Shown: positions 26,929 through 34,973, counted from the first letter of the stretch. The stretch: 46,334 nt of DNA from Clostridiales bacterium (GCA_016281915.1 JAEEJO010000076.1:1-46334); one strand, 5' to 3'. Notes: generated by a model from the sequence alone, not told the origin. Numbers and translations are program-made.

Positions 26929-27361
26929 CTTTGTTTTCCTGCCTTTGCTCTTTTATGTAGCTGATGATCTGCCGTTTTTGGACTTTCCATAGAATATCAA
27001 CTTCTTTTGGGTTACACTCTTTAGTAAAAACATTATTATCTGATTCCCATGTAATCAATCCAATGCCAGTCTCTGAGCACTTGCTTTTTATGTTACTCAA
27101 ACATTTTTCGGTTTTGGGCTTTGGTAAACACAATACCAAGTAATCAAAACATGGTGATACCGTAATAAGTTGGTTTATCGCCCTTTTCCAATCTTTTATT
27201 TTGAATTCAATGGCAGTGATCTTGTTCAAATGAGTGTCGTATTCAACAAGATCAACTGACCTGGAAAAAACAGGGATCTCCTTAAATAGATTTCTTTTTC
27301 CTTGTTTTGATCGGTACTGACAATAGTTTTCGCGTAATAAATCCTCAATGTTATTCATCAT
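26921..27361 (-). CDS. PD-(D/E)XK nuclease-like protein
   Basis: 146 aa. SVDLVEYD, then ITAIEFKIKDWKRA, gives the D-(x)n-ExK catalytic pattern of small restriction-type nucleases, followed by a helix and LVLCLP strand. No DNA-binding extension. Start at 27361 (MMNNIEDLL) has GAGGT 5 nt upstream; the frame is also open to 27373. It overlaps the Panacea-like gene by 11 nt at this start and the TGT-like gene by 8 nt, which implies coupled synthesis. Confidence 0.72.
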   Translation of the reverse strand: MMNNIEDLLRENYCQYRSKQGKRNLFKEIPVFSRSVDLVEYDTHLNKITAIEFKIKDWKRAINQLITVSPCFDYLVLCLPKPKTEKCLSNIKSKCSETGIGLITWESDNNVFTKECNPKEVDILWKVQKRQIISYIKEQRQENKDE

Positions 27362-27935
27362 CCAGTACCTCATCTTTTATCAATGATTTTGTCGTATAAA
27401 CTGGATACTTAGAATAAACATATTTCAACAACTGCTTCGGATATATAGAAGTAATTTTTTTCTTAAACGTCTCCAATAGTATCTTCTGCTCATCGCTTAC
27501 GCTTGGTAAAATGTTTTCAACAACGAAACTTTCACCCGTCTTAAGAAGCGAGTATTTATAATATGTTCCGTCTGTTTTTAGTTTGTATCCTTTGCTTGTC
27601 ATCTCGTTTACAAAAGAAACATCTTCATAGGACATTTCTTCCAAATCATCAACCTCCACCATTTCTTCGGTGGCTTTTAAGTCTGTTACTTGGATAAACT
27701 TTATTCCTTTAAACAGCTCAACTTGTTCGTATACATCTTTTGAAAACGGCCCGTAATTGTATGCAATAAACTCGGGCAATTTATCAGATTCAAGCCCTTT
27801 TTCTTTTAGTATAGGTGCAATCTCCATGTTGAATAGAAACATCATTTTTTCTAATCTAATTGCGCCCAAAATTGGTTCCTTATTATTCAAATATAGTAGT
27901 AATAGTAGGTAATCTGCGCCATTCAATTTTGCCAT
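27351..27935 (-). CDS. Panacea (DUF4065)-like regulator
   Basis: 194 aa. The N-terminal ~90 residues match the Panacea/SocA pattern: LLYLNN, then IRLEKMMFLF, then FIAYNYGPFSKDVYEQVEL. These domains act as antitoxins or regulators that neutralise many unrelated toxins. The C-terminal half is not recognised. As first gene of the cassette it may control or restrain the nuclease or SIR2 product. ATG 27935 has GGGAGAG upstream. It follows the AlwI-type gene stop by 29 nt. Confidence 0.7.
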   Translation of the reverse strand: MAKLNGADYLLLLLYLNNKEPILGAIRLEKMMFLFNMEIAPILKEKGLESDKLPEFIAYNYGPFSKDVYEQVELFKGIKFIQVTDLKATEEMVEVDDLEEMSYEDVSFVNEMTSKGYKLKTDGTYYKYSLLKTGESFVVENILPSVSDEQKILLETFKKKITSIYPKQLLKYVYSKYPVYTTKSLIKDEVLDDE

Positions 27936-27964
27936 ATTAATTCTCTCCCTAACAAATATCAATA

Positions 27965-29938
27965 TTATCGGTTAATAATCGGATTTCTTACAAAAGAGTC
28001 GTACCATTCAAGCGGATTAAGGTCAGCGTTATATGCTATTTCAAAAATAGTATACAAATCTCTGTACTTGCGTTGGCACGAAACAACAGATTTCAAAACA
28101 GATGTATCCAGCGGGATAATCTTCATTCCGGTTACATATTTCGTATGATCTTGCGGATCATAGAAGAAACTGTTTTTGCGATTTCTAAAATCCGCTGTCA
28201 CATTAATATCAAGATATGTTGTTGCAAAAACACAGTACGAATTCAAATTGCCTGTTCTAATCAGATGCATACCCAAGTGACGAGAAACCGGTTCCATTTC
28301 CATACGACGCTGATTTGTTCTGTCAGCCAGCGTTGCTTCAAGAAGTAAAGAGTGTTCGGGGAAGTATTCGGTAGCCGGATATTCATAAACAATATCGGCT
28401 TCTCCTCCTGCTGCATGAGTTTTCGGAAGCAAATCCGCGTCTAACGACAATTTCATATAATCAAGGATTTTGCCTTGATACTCGCTTGTTTTGTACCAAA
28501 TGATCCCCAGCACATATTCAAAGATCGTCGGTATATCCGCGTCGTCAGTTACCATTTCTTGAATTTGAGCATCACTTCTGCGTTCGAAAAGATCAAGCAG
28601 AATAAGAAGTTTTTCATCCGTGAATTTATCGTCAATCAATTCCTGCAAACGACTATACCTGATATCCTCAAGGGCGAGTCTTGCGTCGGCAACTGTCGTA
28701 ACGGCGGTTCCGAGTTCTGCATTGACGCCATCGATGACCGCAGTTTCATTCTCTACCAGGCAAGGTGCAATTTCTTGCATAGAACAGTTATCAAACAATT
28801 TCGCGCTTTCTTCAAAAGCTTTAGCATACAAATCCTCGATAACATTACCAAAGAAATGCTTCGGAACGATATCAAGTTTTATGCAGCCGTCCTCGAAGAG
28901 AACAATGTCCGTCGTTTTAATATAGCGCCTGTTCAAATCCAAATAGTCAGAAAGAGTCGCTTTTGCTTTCAGCATGTGCATTACTTTGAAAAACACCGTT
29001 TTAAATGCAGACTCTGTTCTTACACCATCAAACAATGTATGATTAAGGCAAGAAAGCGGGTCATTATCAATCGCCCTCGTCGATACCGTGTTGAATAAAT
29101 AACCTCTCCAAAGTCTCCCTATGTTACTCATGTTTTTCGTTTCCTCATAAACGGACAAAAACGCCGAGGAATCACCATTCATATAAGCATTGTACAAACT
29201 TCGGTAAAGCGGGTAATATGGACGATCGTATGATCTGCTCTTTCGGTTCATACCAATTTCGCAGATCAGCGACTCGTTCACTCTGCCGGCGAGAAGCATG
29301 GATAGAGCTTCTTGATAATTATCCATACTCATCAGGCGCTCGATAATGACACTTTCAATATCTGTTCGGTTGTCACGCAGATTCTTAATCTTTTGGATAA
29401 CGTACTCAGTTGAATGATAATCAATGCACAGTGGAAGCAAATAGGTGTATTCCTCCATAGTGATGAATTCAAATTCTGATAAAATGCGCAGCAAGACAAT
29501 AAACGGTCTGACAATGGAACCGTCAACCGTATTACTTGTTTTGAGCAACTGCTTCAAATAGATGAAGCTATCTTTAGGAGTTTGGAAAATGTTATCCGAC
29601 TCAAAATCACCGCTTCTGCTGATTCCAAGTAAAGCAACGCCGACTTCCGTTAATCTTCTATTATCGGTTATCAAGCCGATATCAACCAAGCCGGAAGTCT
29701 TCTCACGGGCATCTTTATCTTTTCTCGGAGCATCACCGGAAACAAAACCCTTTTCTTTCATGAAATCATAATAGCGAATTTGGAGGGCGTTGTTATTGAT
29801 CCAATCCTCGCCAGAGTTTTCGGGAATACGCCAAAATTCATCCAACAGACCTAATTGCTCCTCTATTGTCCTGTTGAACTGCTTTGTTCTGAAACTTGTC
29901 GTACCTAATCCCCAGCAAAAACTTTTATACGCAGGCAT
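27965..29938 (-). CDS. AlwI-type type IIS restriction endonuclease
   Basis: 657 aa. The N-terminus (WGLGTTSFRTKQFNRTIEEQ, then YYDFMKEKGFV and DKDAREKTSGLVDIGLI) matches the AlwI family of type IIS enzymes, which recognise short asymmetric sites (GGATC for AlwI itself) and cut a few bases away. A PD-ExK-like core is visible near 515-545 (GGEADIVYEY, then LLLEATLADRTNQRR). The two methyltransferases upstream fit the need to protect both strands of an asymmetric site. Specificity here cannot be read off the sequence. Confidence 0.87.
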   Translation of the reverse strand: MPAYKSFCWGLGTTSFRTKQFNRTIEEQLGLLDEFWRIPENSGEDWINNNALQIRYYDFMKEKGFVSGDAPRKDKDAREKTSGLVDIGLITDNRRLTEVGVALLGISRSGDFESDNIFQTPKDSFIYLKQLLKTSNTVDGSIVRPFIVLLRILSEFEFITMEEYTYLLPLCIDYHSTEYVIQKIKNLRDNRTDIESVIIERLMSMDNYQEALSMLLAGRVNESLICEIGMNRKSRSYDRPYYPLYRSLYNAYMNGDSSAFLSVYEETKNMSNIGRLWRGYLFNTVSTRAIDNDPLSCLNHTLFDGVRTESAFKTVFFKVMHMLKAKATLSDYLDLNRRYIKTTDIVLFEDGCIKLDIVPKHFFGNVIEDLYAKAFEESAKLFDNCSMQEIAPCLVENETAVIDGVNAELGTAVTTVADARLALEDIRYSRLQELIDDKFTDEKLLILLDLFERRSDAQIQEMVTDDADIPTIFEYVLGIIWYKTSEYQGKILDYMKLSLDADLLPKTHAAGGEADIVYEYPATEYFPEHSLLLEATLADRTNQRRMEMEPVSRHLGMHLIRTGNLNSYCVFATTYLDINVTADFRNRKNSFFYDPQDHTKYVTGMKIIPLDTSVLKSVVSCQRKYRDLYTIFEIAYNADLNPLEWYDSFVRNPIINR

Positions 29939-30860
29939 TTCTGTCCTCCCGATAGTTAATTATCAGCACTTCTTCGCTTGCTGACGATTTATCCTTTGTT
30001 TGATAATTTGAGTTGGCGTAACTGTAGTTTAACGGAATTGCCTTATATTTTTTCACATTATTCTCAAGCCACGAAATAAGGATTTTGTTTTCTTTACCTT
30101 TGCTTCTTAAAACGTTCGACAATGCAAAGCGAATACCTTTATTATTCAGATTGTCAAGAAAAGCAAGAAGGTCTTTTTCGGACTGCTCATTCCAACCGCC
30201 CTGCTCGTTATAAGTAGCACACGTAATCAAATATGGCGGATCCACATACACAAAATCTGAACTTGACAACACACTGACATCAAACTCTCTGAAATCCTTG
30301 CATGTGAATATGCAGTTCTGCTCTTTTATTCTATCAATGAATATGGAGAGTTTCTCCTCCATTTTTTGATTGAAATCACGCTTGCCCACAGGCAGATTGA
30401 ATTCGCCTTTGCTATTGAAGCGAATTTGATTATTAAACGCATAGACAATTATTACGTACAGCATCACATAGTAGTAATAATCCTCGCTGGTCTTTGTGTT
30501 GAAATCCTCTCGGAGTTTCATAAACTTATCCCGGTTATAGTCCCCAACACCATTCCCGCTCTCACACCCATAATACGCATACCCGTACTTGCTTACTTGT
30601 GAAAGTTCGTATTTTTCGATTATTTGATAAATCCACTCGAAGGTTGACTGCTTATCAAGATTTTTGAAAGTATTGTAAAGATACAACAGATGTTCGTCCA
30701 GATCATTGTAAATGACTTTTTTACAGTCAATATTCAATCCAACGTTACATCCACCGCAAAACAAATCGACGAATGTGTCAATGCTTTGGGGGAACAGTGG
30801 CAGTATTTGAGGCAACAGTTTGAATTTGCCGCCGGTATAGTTTAGGGGAGATTGAAACAT
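29925..30860 (-). CDS. Dam-type (D12 class) N6-adenine DNA methyltransferase
   Basis: 311 aa. FxGG-type motif X (NYTGGKFKLLPQI), AdoMet motif I FVDLFCGGCNVG and catalytic motif IV VYVDPPYLIT place it in the alpha group with M.DpnIIA and Dam. It methylates adenine, probably in one strand of the site cut by the AlwI-type enzyme, whose gene start it overlaps by 14 nt. ATG 30860 has AAGGAGC upstream. Confidence 0.9.
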   Translation of the reverse strand: MFQSPLNYTGGKFKLLPQILPLFPQSIDTFVDLFCGGCNVGLNIDCKKVIYNDLDEHLLYLYNTFKNLDKQSTFEWIYQIIEKYELSQVSKYGYAYYGCESGNGVGDYNRDKFMKLREDFNTKTSEDYYYYVMLYVIIVYAFNNQIRFNSKGEFNLPVGKRDFNQKMEEKLSIFIDRIKEQNCIFTCKDFREFDVSVLSSSDFVYVDPPYLITCATYNEQGGWNEQSEKDLLAFLDNLNNKGIRFALSNVLRSKGKENKILISWLENNVKKYKAIPLNYSYANSNYQTKDKSSASEEVLIINYREDRNACV

Positions 30861-30869
30861 AGCTGCTCC

Positions 30870-31907
30870 TTATGCCTTGCAAACGCAGAGGAAAAGCCTT
30901 TCCGCGTTATCCGCAATATCTGATTTCCCAGTAGTGAACGCTTTATATCCTTCAGAAAACACGCTGACTGATCCTTTGTACTCTAATATGCGCATAATAT
31001 CATCGTCGCTTATTTTGGCATTAGATCTGTTATTACCTTTTTCAGCCATGTTGTTATACGAAAGCAAGATGTATTTTGCCTTAATATCTGCAATCAGCTG
31101 TTCAAAAGCTTCTGTTGCACTTTGAGTACAATATTTGCTTTTTAATTCGCTGCGATCCATTTTTCTTGCCACTCCGTGAACTTCCGGCTTTTCCCATCGT
31201 GCAACGTTTTCAAGAAGATGATATGCGTCGCAGTATTGTCTGGAATTATACGGCGGATCAATATAGACCAGGTCAGCATACAAAGATTTAACCAGTTCAT
31301 TTGCGTCCATATTGTAACATTGGTTGTTTTCGTTGTTGTTTTGTTCTGCTAACGGGACATACAGCTCAAGACTGCTGTCAAACTCTGCACCTTTGCGGTA
31401 GGCATCATAGTGACCGCAGGTTTTAGCGATTTTATCCATGGCGTACAACAATGAAGTAATCAATATAGCACGCTCGCGTTTATTAAGGTCACCGTTGTTA
31501 AAACTGTTTTCTATATCTTCTCTGATGAATCCGATTCTCGCGCAATCATCAGCACTAAAATATGTATCGGCGAAGTTTTCCGTCATATAGTTTTCAGGAA
31601 ACTGACTTTCGGAGTTATATCTGACAATAAACTCGACAATCTTTTCGGCGTCATATTTTTCAGCGCCGAACCAAGCAAAGTTGCAAATATAGTTGCTGTA
31701 CATAAGATCGTTTGTAATGATCTGTTTGTCAGTAAAAGCCGAGGAAACGGCACCGGTGCCGGCAAATATATCAGCAAAGGAATCAAACTCAAGATTTTGA
31801 TCTTTCACAACACGAGTAATAAAGGGGAGTAATTTATACTTATTACCCAGATATCGCCTATTGTTAATCAACGATGTTTTATATGTTGAAACAGAATTAC
31901 TTTTCAT
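30870..31907 (-). CDS. Second N6-adenine DNA methyltransferase
   Basis: 345 aa, divergent D12-type enzyme: RRYLGNKYKLLPFI (motif X), SFADIFAGTGAVS (motif I), LVYIDPPYNSRQYC (motif IV). It differs clearly from the neighbouring Dam-type enzyme, as expected if each methylates one strand of an asymmetric target. GGAG lies 10 nt before ATG 31907. First structural gene of the R-M operon, behind the controller gene. Confidence 0.88.
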   Translation of the reverse strand: MKSNSVSTYKTSLINNRRYLGNKYKLLPFITRVVKDQNLEFDSFADIFAGTGAVSSAFTDKQIITNDLMYSNYICNFAWFGAEKYDAEKIVEFIVRYNSESQFPENYMTENFADTYFSADDCARIGFIREDIENSFNNGDLNKRERAILITSLLYAMDKIAKTCGHYDAYRKGAEFDSSLELYVPLAEQNNNENNQCYNMDANELVKSLYADLVYIDPPYNSRQYCDAYHLLENVARWEKPEVHGVARKMDRSELKSKYCTQSATEAFEQLIADIKAKYILLSYNNMAEKGNNRSNAKISDDDIMRILEYKGSVSVFSEGYKAFTTGKSDIADNAERLFLCVCKA

Positions 31908-31972
31908 AACTAATACTCCATTTCACGTTTTCACATTAATTCTACACGATCATATGTCCAATAAAACGGACA

Positions 31973-32185
31973 TCACTCGCCTTGATCAGAAGTTATCTCT
32001 ACAACATCTTCAATGTTGCAATCAAGAGTTTCACAAATCTTCTCCAGTGTTTCCAACGGAACAGACTCATCACGCCCCAGTTTTGCCATGGCGTTGGTGG
32101 TGATACCCGCCGCCTTGCACAACTGGGTTTTATTGATTTTTTTGTCGATCATGAGCTTCCACAATTTATTATAAGAACGAGCCAA
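31973..32185 (-). CDS. XRE-family controller-type regulator
   Basis: 70 aa helix-turn-helix protein (YNKLWKLMIDKKINKTQLCK, AGITTNAMAKLGRDE) of the short Cro/CI type that often controls R-M genes or mobile elements. TTG 32185 is preferred: GGAGG lies 8 nt upstream and the protein then has the usual ~70-aa length. The in-frame ATG at 32206 overlaps that RBS. It precedes the two methyltransferases by 66 nt on the same strand. Confidence 0.85.
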   Translation of the reverse strand: MARSYNKLWKLMIDKKINKTQLCKAAGITTNAMAKLGRDESVPLETLEKICETLDCNIEDVVEITSDQGE

Positions 32186-32303
32186 AGGAACAACCTCCGT
32201 AATCATATAATAACCTACAATAATGATACCACACATTGACTCTAAAAGCAAGAGGCACAATTGAATTTTTCAAGGCAAAATTGAAAATTCCACGCGAAAC
32301 CTA

Positions 32304-32332
32304 TGGACAAATCGGCTGAAATATGATATACT
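32304..32332 (+). promoter_or_regulatory. Promoter of the hairpin-array leader and recombinase
   Basis: TGGACA (32304-32309), 17 bp, TATACT (32327-32332) with extended TGA. A start near 32339 would give a 5' leader of about 290 nt that contains the whole right hairpin array. Confidence 0.72.
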
Positions 32333-32355
32333 TTTTCTTGCAGGGATAAGAGCGT

Positions 32356-32584
32356 GGCGCTGTTTCAGCAAGCACTGGAAAATGGGGACATTTTCCGGCG
32401 ACGCTGTTTTGGCAAGCATCGTGTTTTGACTCCACCGGATCAAAACACCACGGCATTGCCTTCACAAGCAACGACTTTGGACTCCCACGTCCAAAGTCCG
32501 GCTTGCTCGCAGCTCTGCAAGCATCGCGTTTGGGAACCCAAACGCCCGCTTGCTTCGCCCACCGCTTGTTAGGGAGAGCCCTAA
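32356..32584 (+). repeat. Right hairpin array in the recombinase leader
   Basis: Four hairpins with a 48-51 nt period: GGAAAAT/ATTTTCC (32377-32396), GTGTTTTGA/TCAAAACAC (32421-32448), GACTTTGGAC/GTCCAAAGTC (32473-32498), GCGTTTGGG/CCCAAACGC (32526-32545). Each is preceded by a linker ending in CAAGCA(T/A/C). The array closes with CGCTTG and TTAGGG-AGAG-CCCTAA (32569-32584). Stem sequences differ from copy to copy but remain fully complementary. It is not a CRISPR: the repeats are not identical and there are no unique spacers. Confidence 0.82.
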
Positions 32585-34093
32585 AACCCCTGCGAAAGAA
32601 TCTTGAGCAAAGGAGGTGAGAAAAGAAAAATGAAAGGCGTGATCTACGCAAGGTATTCCAGTGACAATCAGCGTGAAGAGTCTATCGAAGGTCAGATCCG
32701 TGAATGCAAAGCGTTTGCCGAAAAGAACGGCATCGACATTATTGAGATCTACATCGACCGTGCGTTGTCTGCGAAAACGGATAACCGACCCGATTTCCAG
32801 CGGCTTATCAAGGAAAGCGGAAGCAAGAAGTTTGAAGTCCTGCTCGTATGGAAACTCGACCGTTTCGCACGGAACAAGTTCGACTCGGCGCACTACAAAC
32901 GGATTCTGAAGAACAACGGCGTACACGTTGTTTCAGCAACGGAAGTCATTTCGGACGGGCCGGAAGGAATACTGCTTGAATCGTTGCTCGAAGGAATGGC
33001 GGAGTATTATTCAGCCGATCTTTCTGAGAAAGTCATGAGAGGACAAACTGAAAACGCGCTGAAAGCCATGTACAACGGCGGCACGCTCCCTATCGGGTAC
33101 GTCGTCGATAAAGAACAGCATTTTCAAATCGATCCTGTTGCGGCGCCGCTGATATTGCAGGCGTTTACCGACTATTCAAACGGCAAGTCGATGCGTGAAG
33201 TGACGGATATGCTAAATCTTGCAGGAGTCCGCACGAAGCGTGGCGGCAAAGTCAACATCAACAGTGTGACGCGCATGCTGCACAACCGCAGGTATATCGG
33301 CGAGTATCAGTACCGCGACATCGTTCATCCGCACGGAATCCCGGCAATCGTCCCGGAAGAACTGTTTGAACGCGTGCAGGAACGCTTGGCTAAAACAAAG
33401 AAAGCCCCCGCCAAGTTCAAGGCAGAGGACGAGTATCTGCTGACGACCAAACTGTTCTGCGGAAAATGCAACTGCTATATGGCAGGAGAATCCGGTACGA
33501 GCCACACCGGGATCGTTCATCGGTATTACAAGTGCGTGAGCGTGAAGAACCACAAGGGCTGCGACAAGAAGTCCGTTCAGAAATAGTGGATCGAAAACCT
33601 TGTCATCGACCAGATCAAAAACATCTTGTTCGATGATGAAATGATCGAAAAACTTGCGGACATGGGTATGGAACGTCAGCGCAAGGAAAATACGGTGCTT
33701 TCCATGCTGAAACGGCAGCTTGCCGAAACGGAGAAAGGCATACGGAATTTCGTGGATGCGATCCAGCAAGGGATCATCACGGAATCGACAAAGGAACGGC
33801 TTGAAGGATTGGAGAGAACCAAGAAAGAGCTTTCCGCACAGATAGCTCGCGAAGAATTGCTCCAACCGCCGGAATTCACCAGAGATCAATTCCTGTTCTG
33901 GTTCGAGCGGATGCGCAAGTACGATACCACGAAGCTCGTTCACCGTCGCCGGCTGATCGACAGTTTTGTCAACGCGATATACCTTTACGATGACAGGATC
34001 ACCCTCGTCTTTAACTTCAAAGACGGCACCAAAACAATAACTTTCGCCGAGCTTGAGGAATCAGGCTTGGGTTCGGATATAAATGCACTCGCT

Positions 34094-34101
34094 GCACCAA
34101 A
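34094..34101 (+). repeat. attR core GCACCAAA
   Basis: Exact copy of the tRNA-Leu 3' end (19886-19893), in frame with the recombinase (GCA CCA AAT). Sequence to its right belongs to the original locus behind tRNA-Leu. Confidence 0.72.
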
Positions 34102-34134
34102 TCGAGTATTTGAGAATGGATACTCGATTTTTTT
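34099..34134 (+). terminator. Displaced tRNA-Leu terminator
   Basis: AAATCGAGTAT / ATACTCGATTT (11 bp) with a 10-nt loop and a T-run, directly after the CCA of attR. The position relative to CCA is the same as for the tRNA-Pro terminator in this window. Without the island it would end tRNA-Leu. Confidence 0.85.
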
Positions 34135-34152
34135 GCTTTTACACGCTTTCTA

Positions 34153-34189
34153 CAATATCGAGCAGGTTCTGAGAACCTGCTCGATATTG
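34153..34189. repeat. 37-nt perfect palindrome right of the island
   Basis: CAATATCGAGCAGGTTCT, one G, then the exact complement: an 18-bp stem with a 1-nt centre. There is no T-run of terminator quality. The rest of 34190-34368 shows no gene; short frames there have no RBS or recognisable product. Confidence 0.8.
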
Positions 34190-34368
34190 TTATTTCGACG
34201 CGATTTGCCGGACGTATTCGACATATACGCTATATCATCAGTTATACGTTGATGTTGTGCTTGCGTCAGGAAGATCGTAATAGCCAACGAAGAAGCAATA
34301 CAGAGGTTATGGTTTTCCTTCGACGCCTGATTCAAAAAACGTCAAGGTGATCAATTTGATACCGCACA

Positions 34369-34893
34369 TCACGACTGCTCTTTTTTAAATTTTTCAATAA
34401 AAGTTTTTCCGCTTTCGTCCGATGATTTTTCAAACCATATATCCGAGTATTTTTTTCTCAAAGGACCATTTCTTTTTTTAAGTAATTTTCTATACCAGAA
34501 GCGAATCACAGATGGCAGCCATACAACTGCCGGATAAAATGGTCCGAGATAAATATTCTGAATAGCGTGACCGTGTTCATGCATAGATATCTGATCGTTT
34601 CCCTTAGGAGCTATGAAAAAGAGGCCGAATGAAGTTCCCCACTCAATACCCGGAATCTCAAAACGCCAAAGCCATCCGTATTTTGCCGGTTTGATCCCAA
34701 GAATCCTCAAAATAATTGCCGGCACAGCTCCTGAAATAACAGTGAAAAATCCCCATGTAACGGACAGGAGATAAAAAATCCGTTTTTCTGTCGGCATTAT
34801 AAAAACAGGATCTTTTTTGCATTTTGCTTTCATCAACCCGTATAAAACGACAGAAACGAAAATGTATCCCGCAATAATAAATAAAAGCACCAT
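34369..34893 (-). CDS. Membrane protein with HExxH motif
   Basis: 174 aa. The first helix is VLLFIIAGYIFVSVVLYGL (about 2-20), with a second hydrophobic segment near 45-70 and a third at about 130. SMHEHGHAIQN contains HEHGH, a zinc-protease-type HExxH, followed by LGPFYPAVVWLPS. It may be a small membrane metalloprotease or a related family that keeps the motif without known activity. ATG 34893 has AAAGG upstream; the longer frame to 34950 runs through a terminator-like hairpin. Confidence 0.68.
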   Translation of the reverse strand: MVLLFIIAGYIFVSVVLYGLMKAKCKKDPVFIMPTEKRIFYLLSVTWGFFTVISGAVPAIILRILGIKPAKYGWLWRFEIPGIEWGTSFGLFFIAPKGNDQISMHEHGHAIQNIYLGPFYPAVVWLPSVIRFWYRKLLKKRNGPLRKKYSDIWFEKSSDESGKTFIEKFKKEQS

Positions 34894-34926
34894 CAGTTTA
34901 CCTTTCAGCTCAATAAAATTGCCGTA

Positions 34927-34956
34927 ACAGGTATGATGATCATTCATCATACCTGT
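34927..34956. terminator. Hairpin downstream of uxuB
   Basis: ACAGGTATGATGA / TCATCATACCTGT, a 13-bp stem with a 4-nt loop. The better T-run is on the plus strand (GTTTTT). On the minus strand, where uxuB ends at 34974, it is followed by TTACGG, so termination there may be partial. Confidence 0.6.
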
Positions 34957-34973
34957 TTTTAAGCACGATTTTA

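Larger units (their letters stand above)
19886..34101. mobile_element. 14.2-kb integrated defence island at tRNA-Leu
   Basis: Ends are defined by GCACCAAA at 19886-19893 and 34094-34101. The left copy is the tRNA-Leu 3' end. The right copy is followed at once by a terminator that fits directly behind a tRNA CCA. Content: tnpV at the left, a large serine recombinase at the right, and restriction or defence genes between, mostly on the minus strand. No conjugation or relaxase gene is seen, so it is an integrative or transposon-like element that would need help to transfer between cells. Confidence 0.8.
32630..34252 (+). pseudogene. Large serine recombinase interrupted by in-frame TAG
   Basis: Catalytic domain starts MKGVIYARYSSDNQRE with the nucleophile Ser in YSSDNQ and has LLVWKLDRFARNK; a recombinase domain and a zinc ribbon (CGKCNC, then YYKCVSVKNHKGC) follow. 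TAG at 33584-33586 (codon 319) breaks the frame between VQK and WIENLV, where relatives have a sense codon; the same frame then continues through the coiled-coil C-terminal region. It is either a recent nonsense mutation or a read-through. From 34094 on, the frame runs into host sequence past attR and stops at 34252. AGGAGG lies about 13 nt before ATG 32630. Confidence 0.85.

Noticed and set aside
32356..32584. Possible CRISPR array
   Set aside because: The ~50-nt units share linkers but not identical repeats, the variable parts are self-complementary hairpins, and no cas genes are near.
32301..32651. 116-aa minus-strand frame across the right hairpin array
   Set aside because: Runs through palindromic stems and a promoter, has no RBS and no recognisable sequence.
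34150..34335. 61-aa minus-strand frame right of the island
   Set aside because: Starts without an RBS and its C-terminus is a translation of the palindrome; no family resemblance that I can support.
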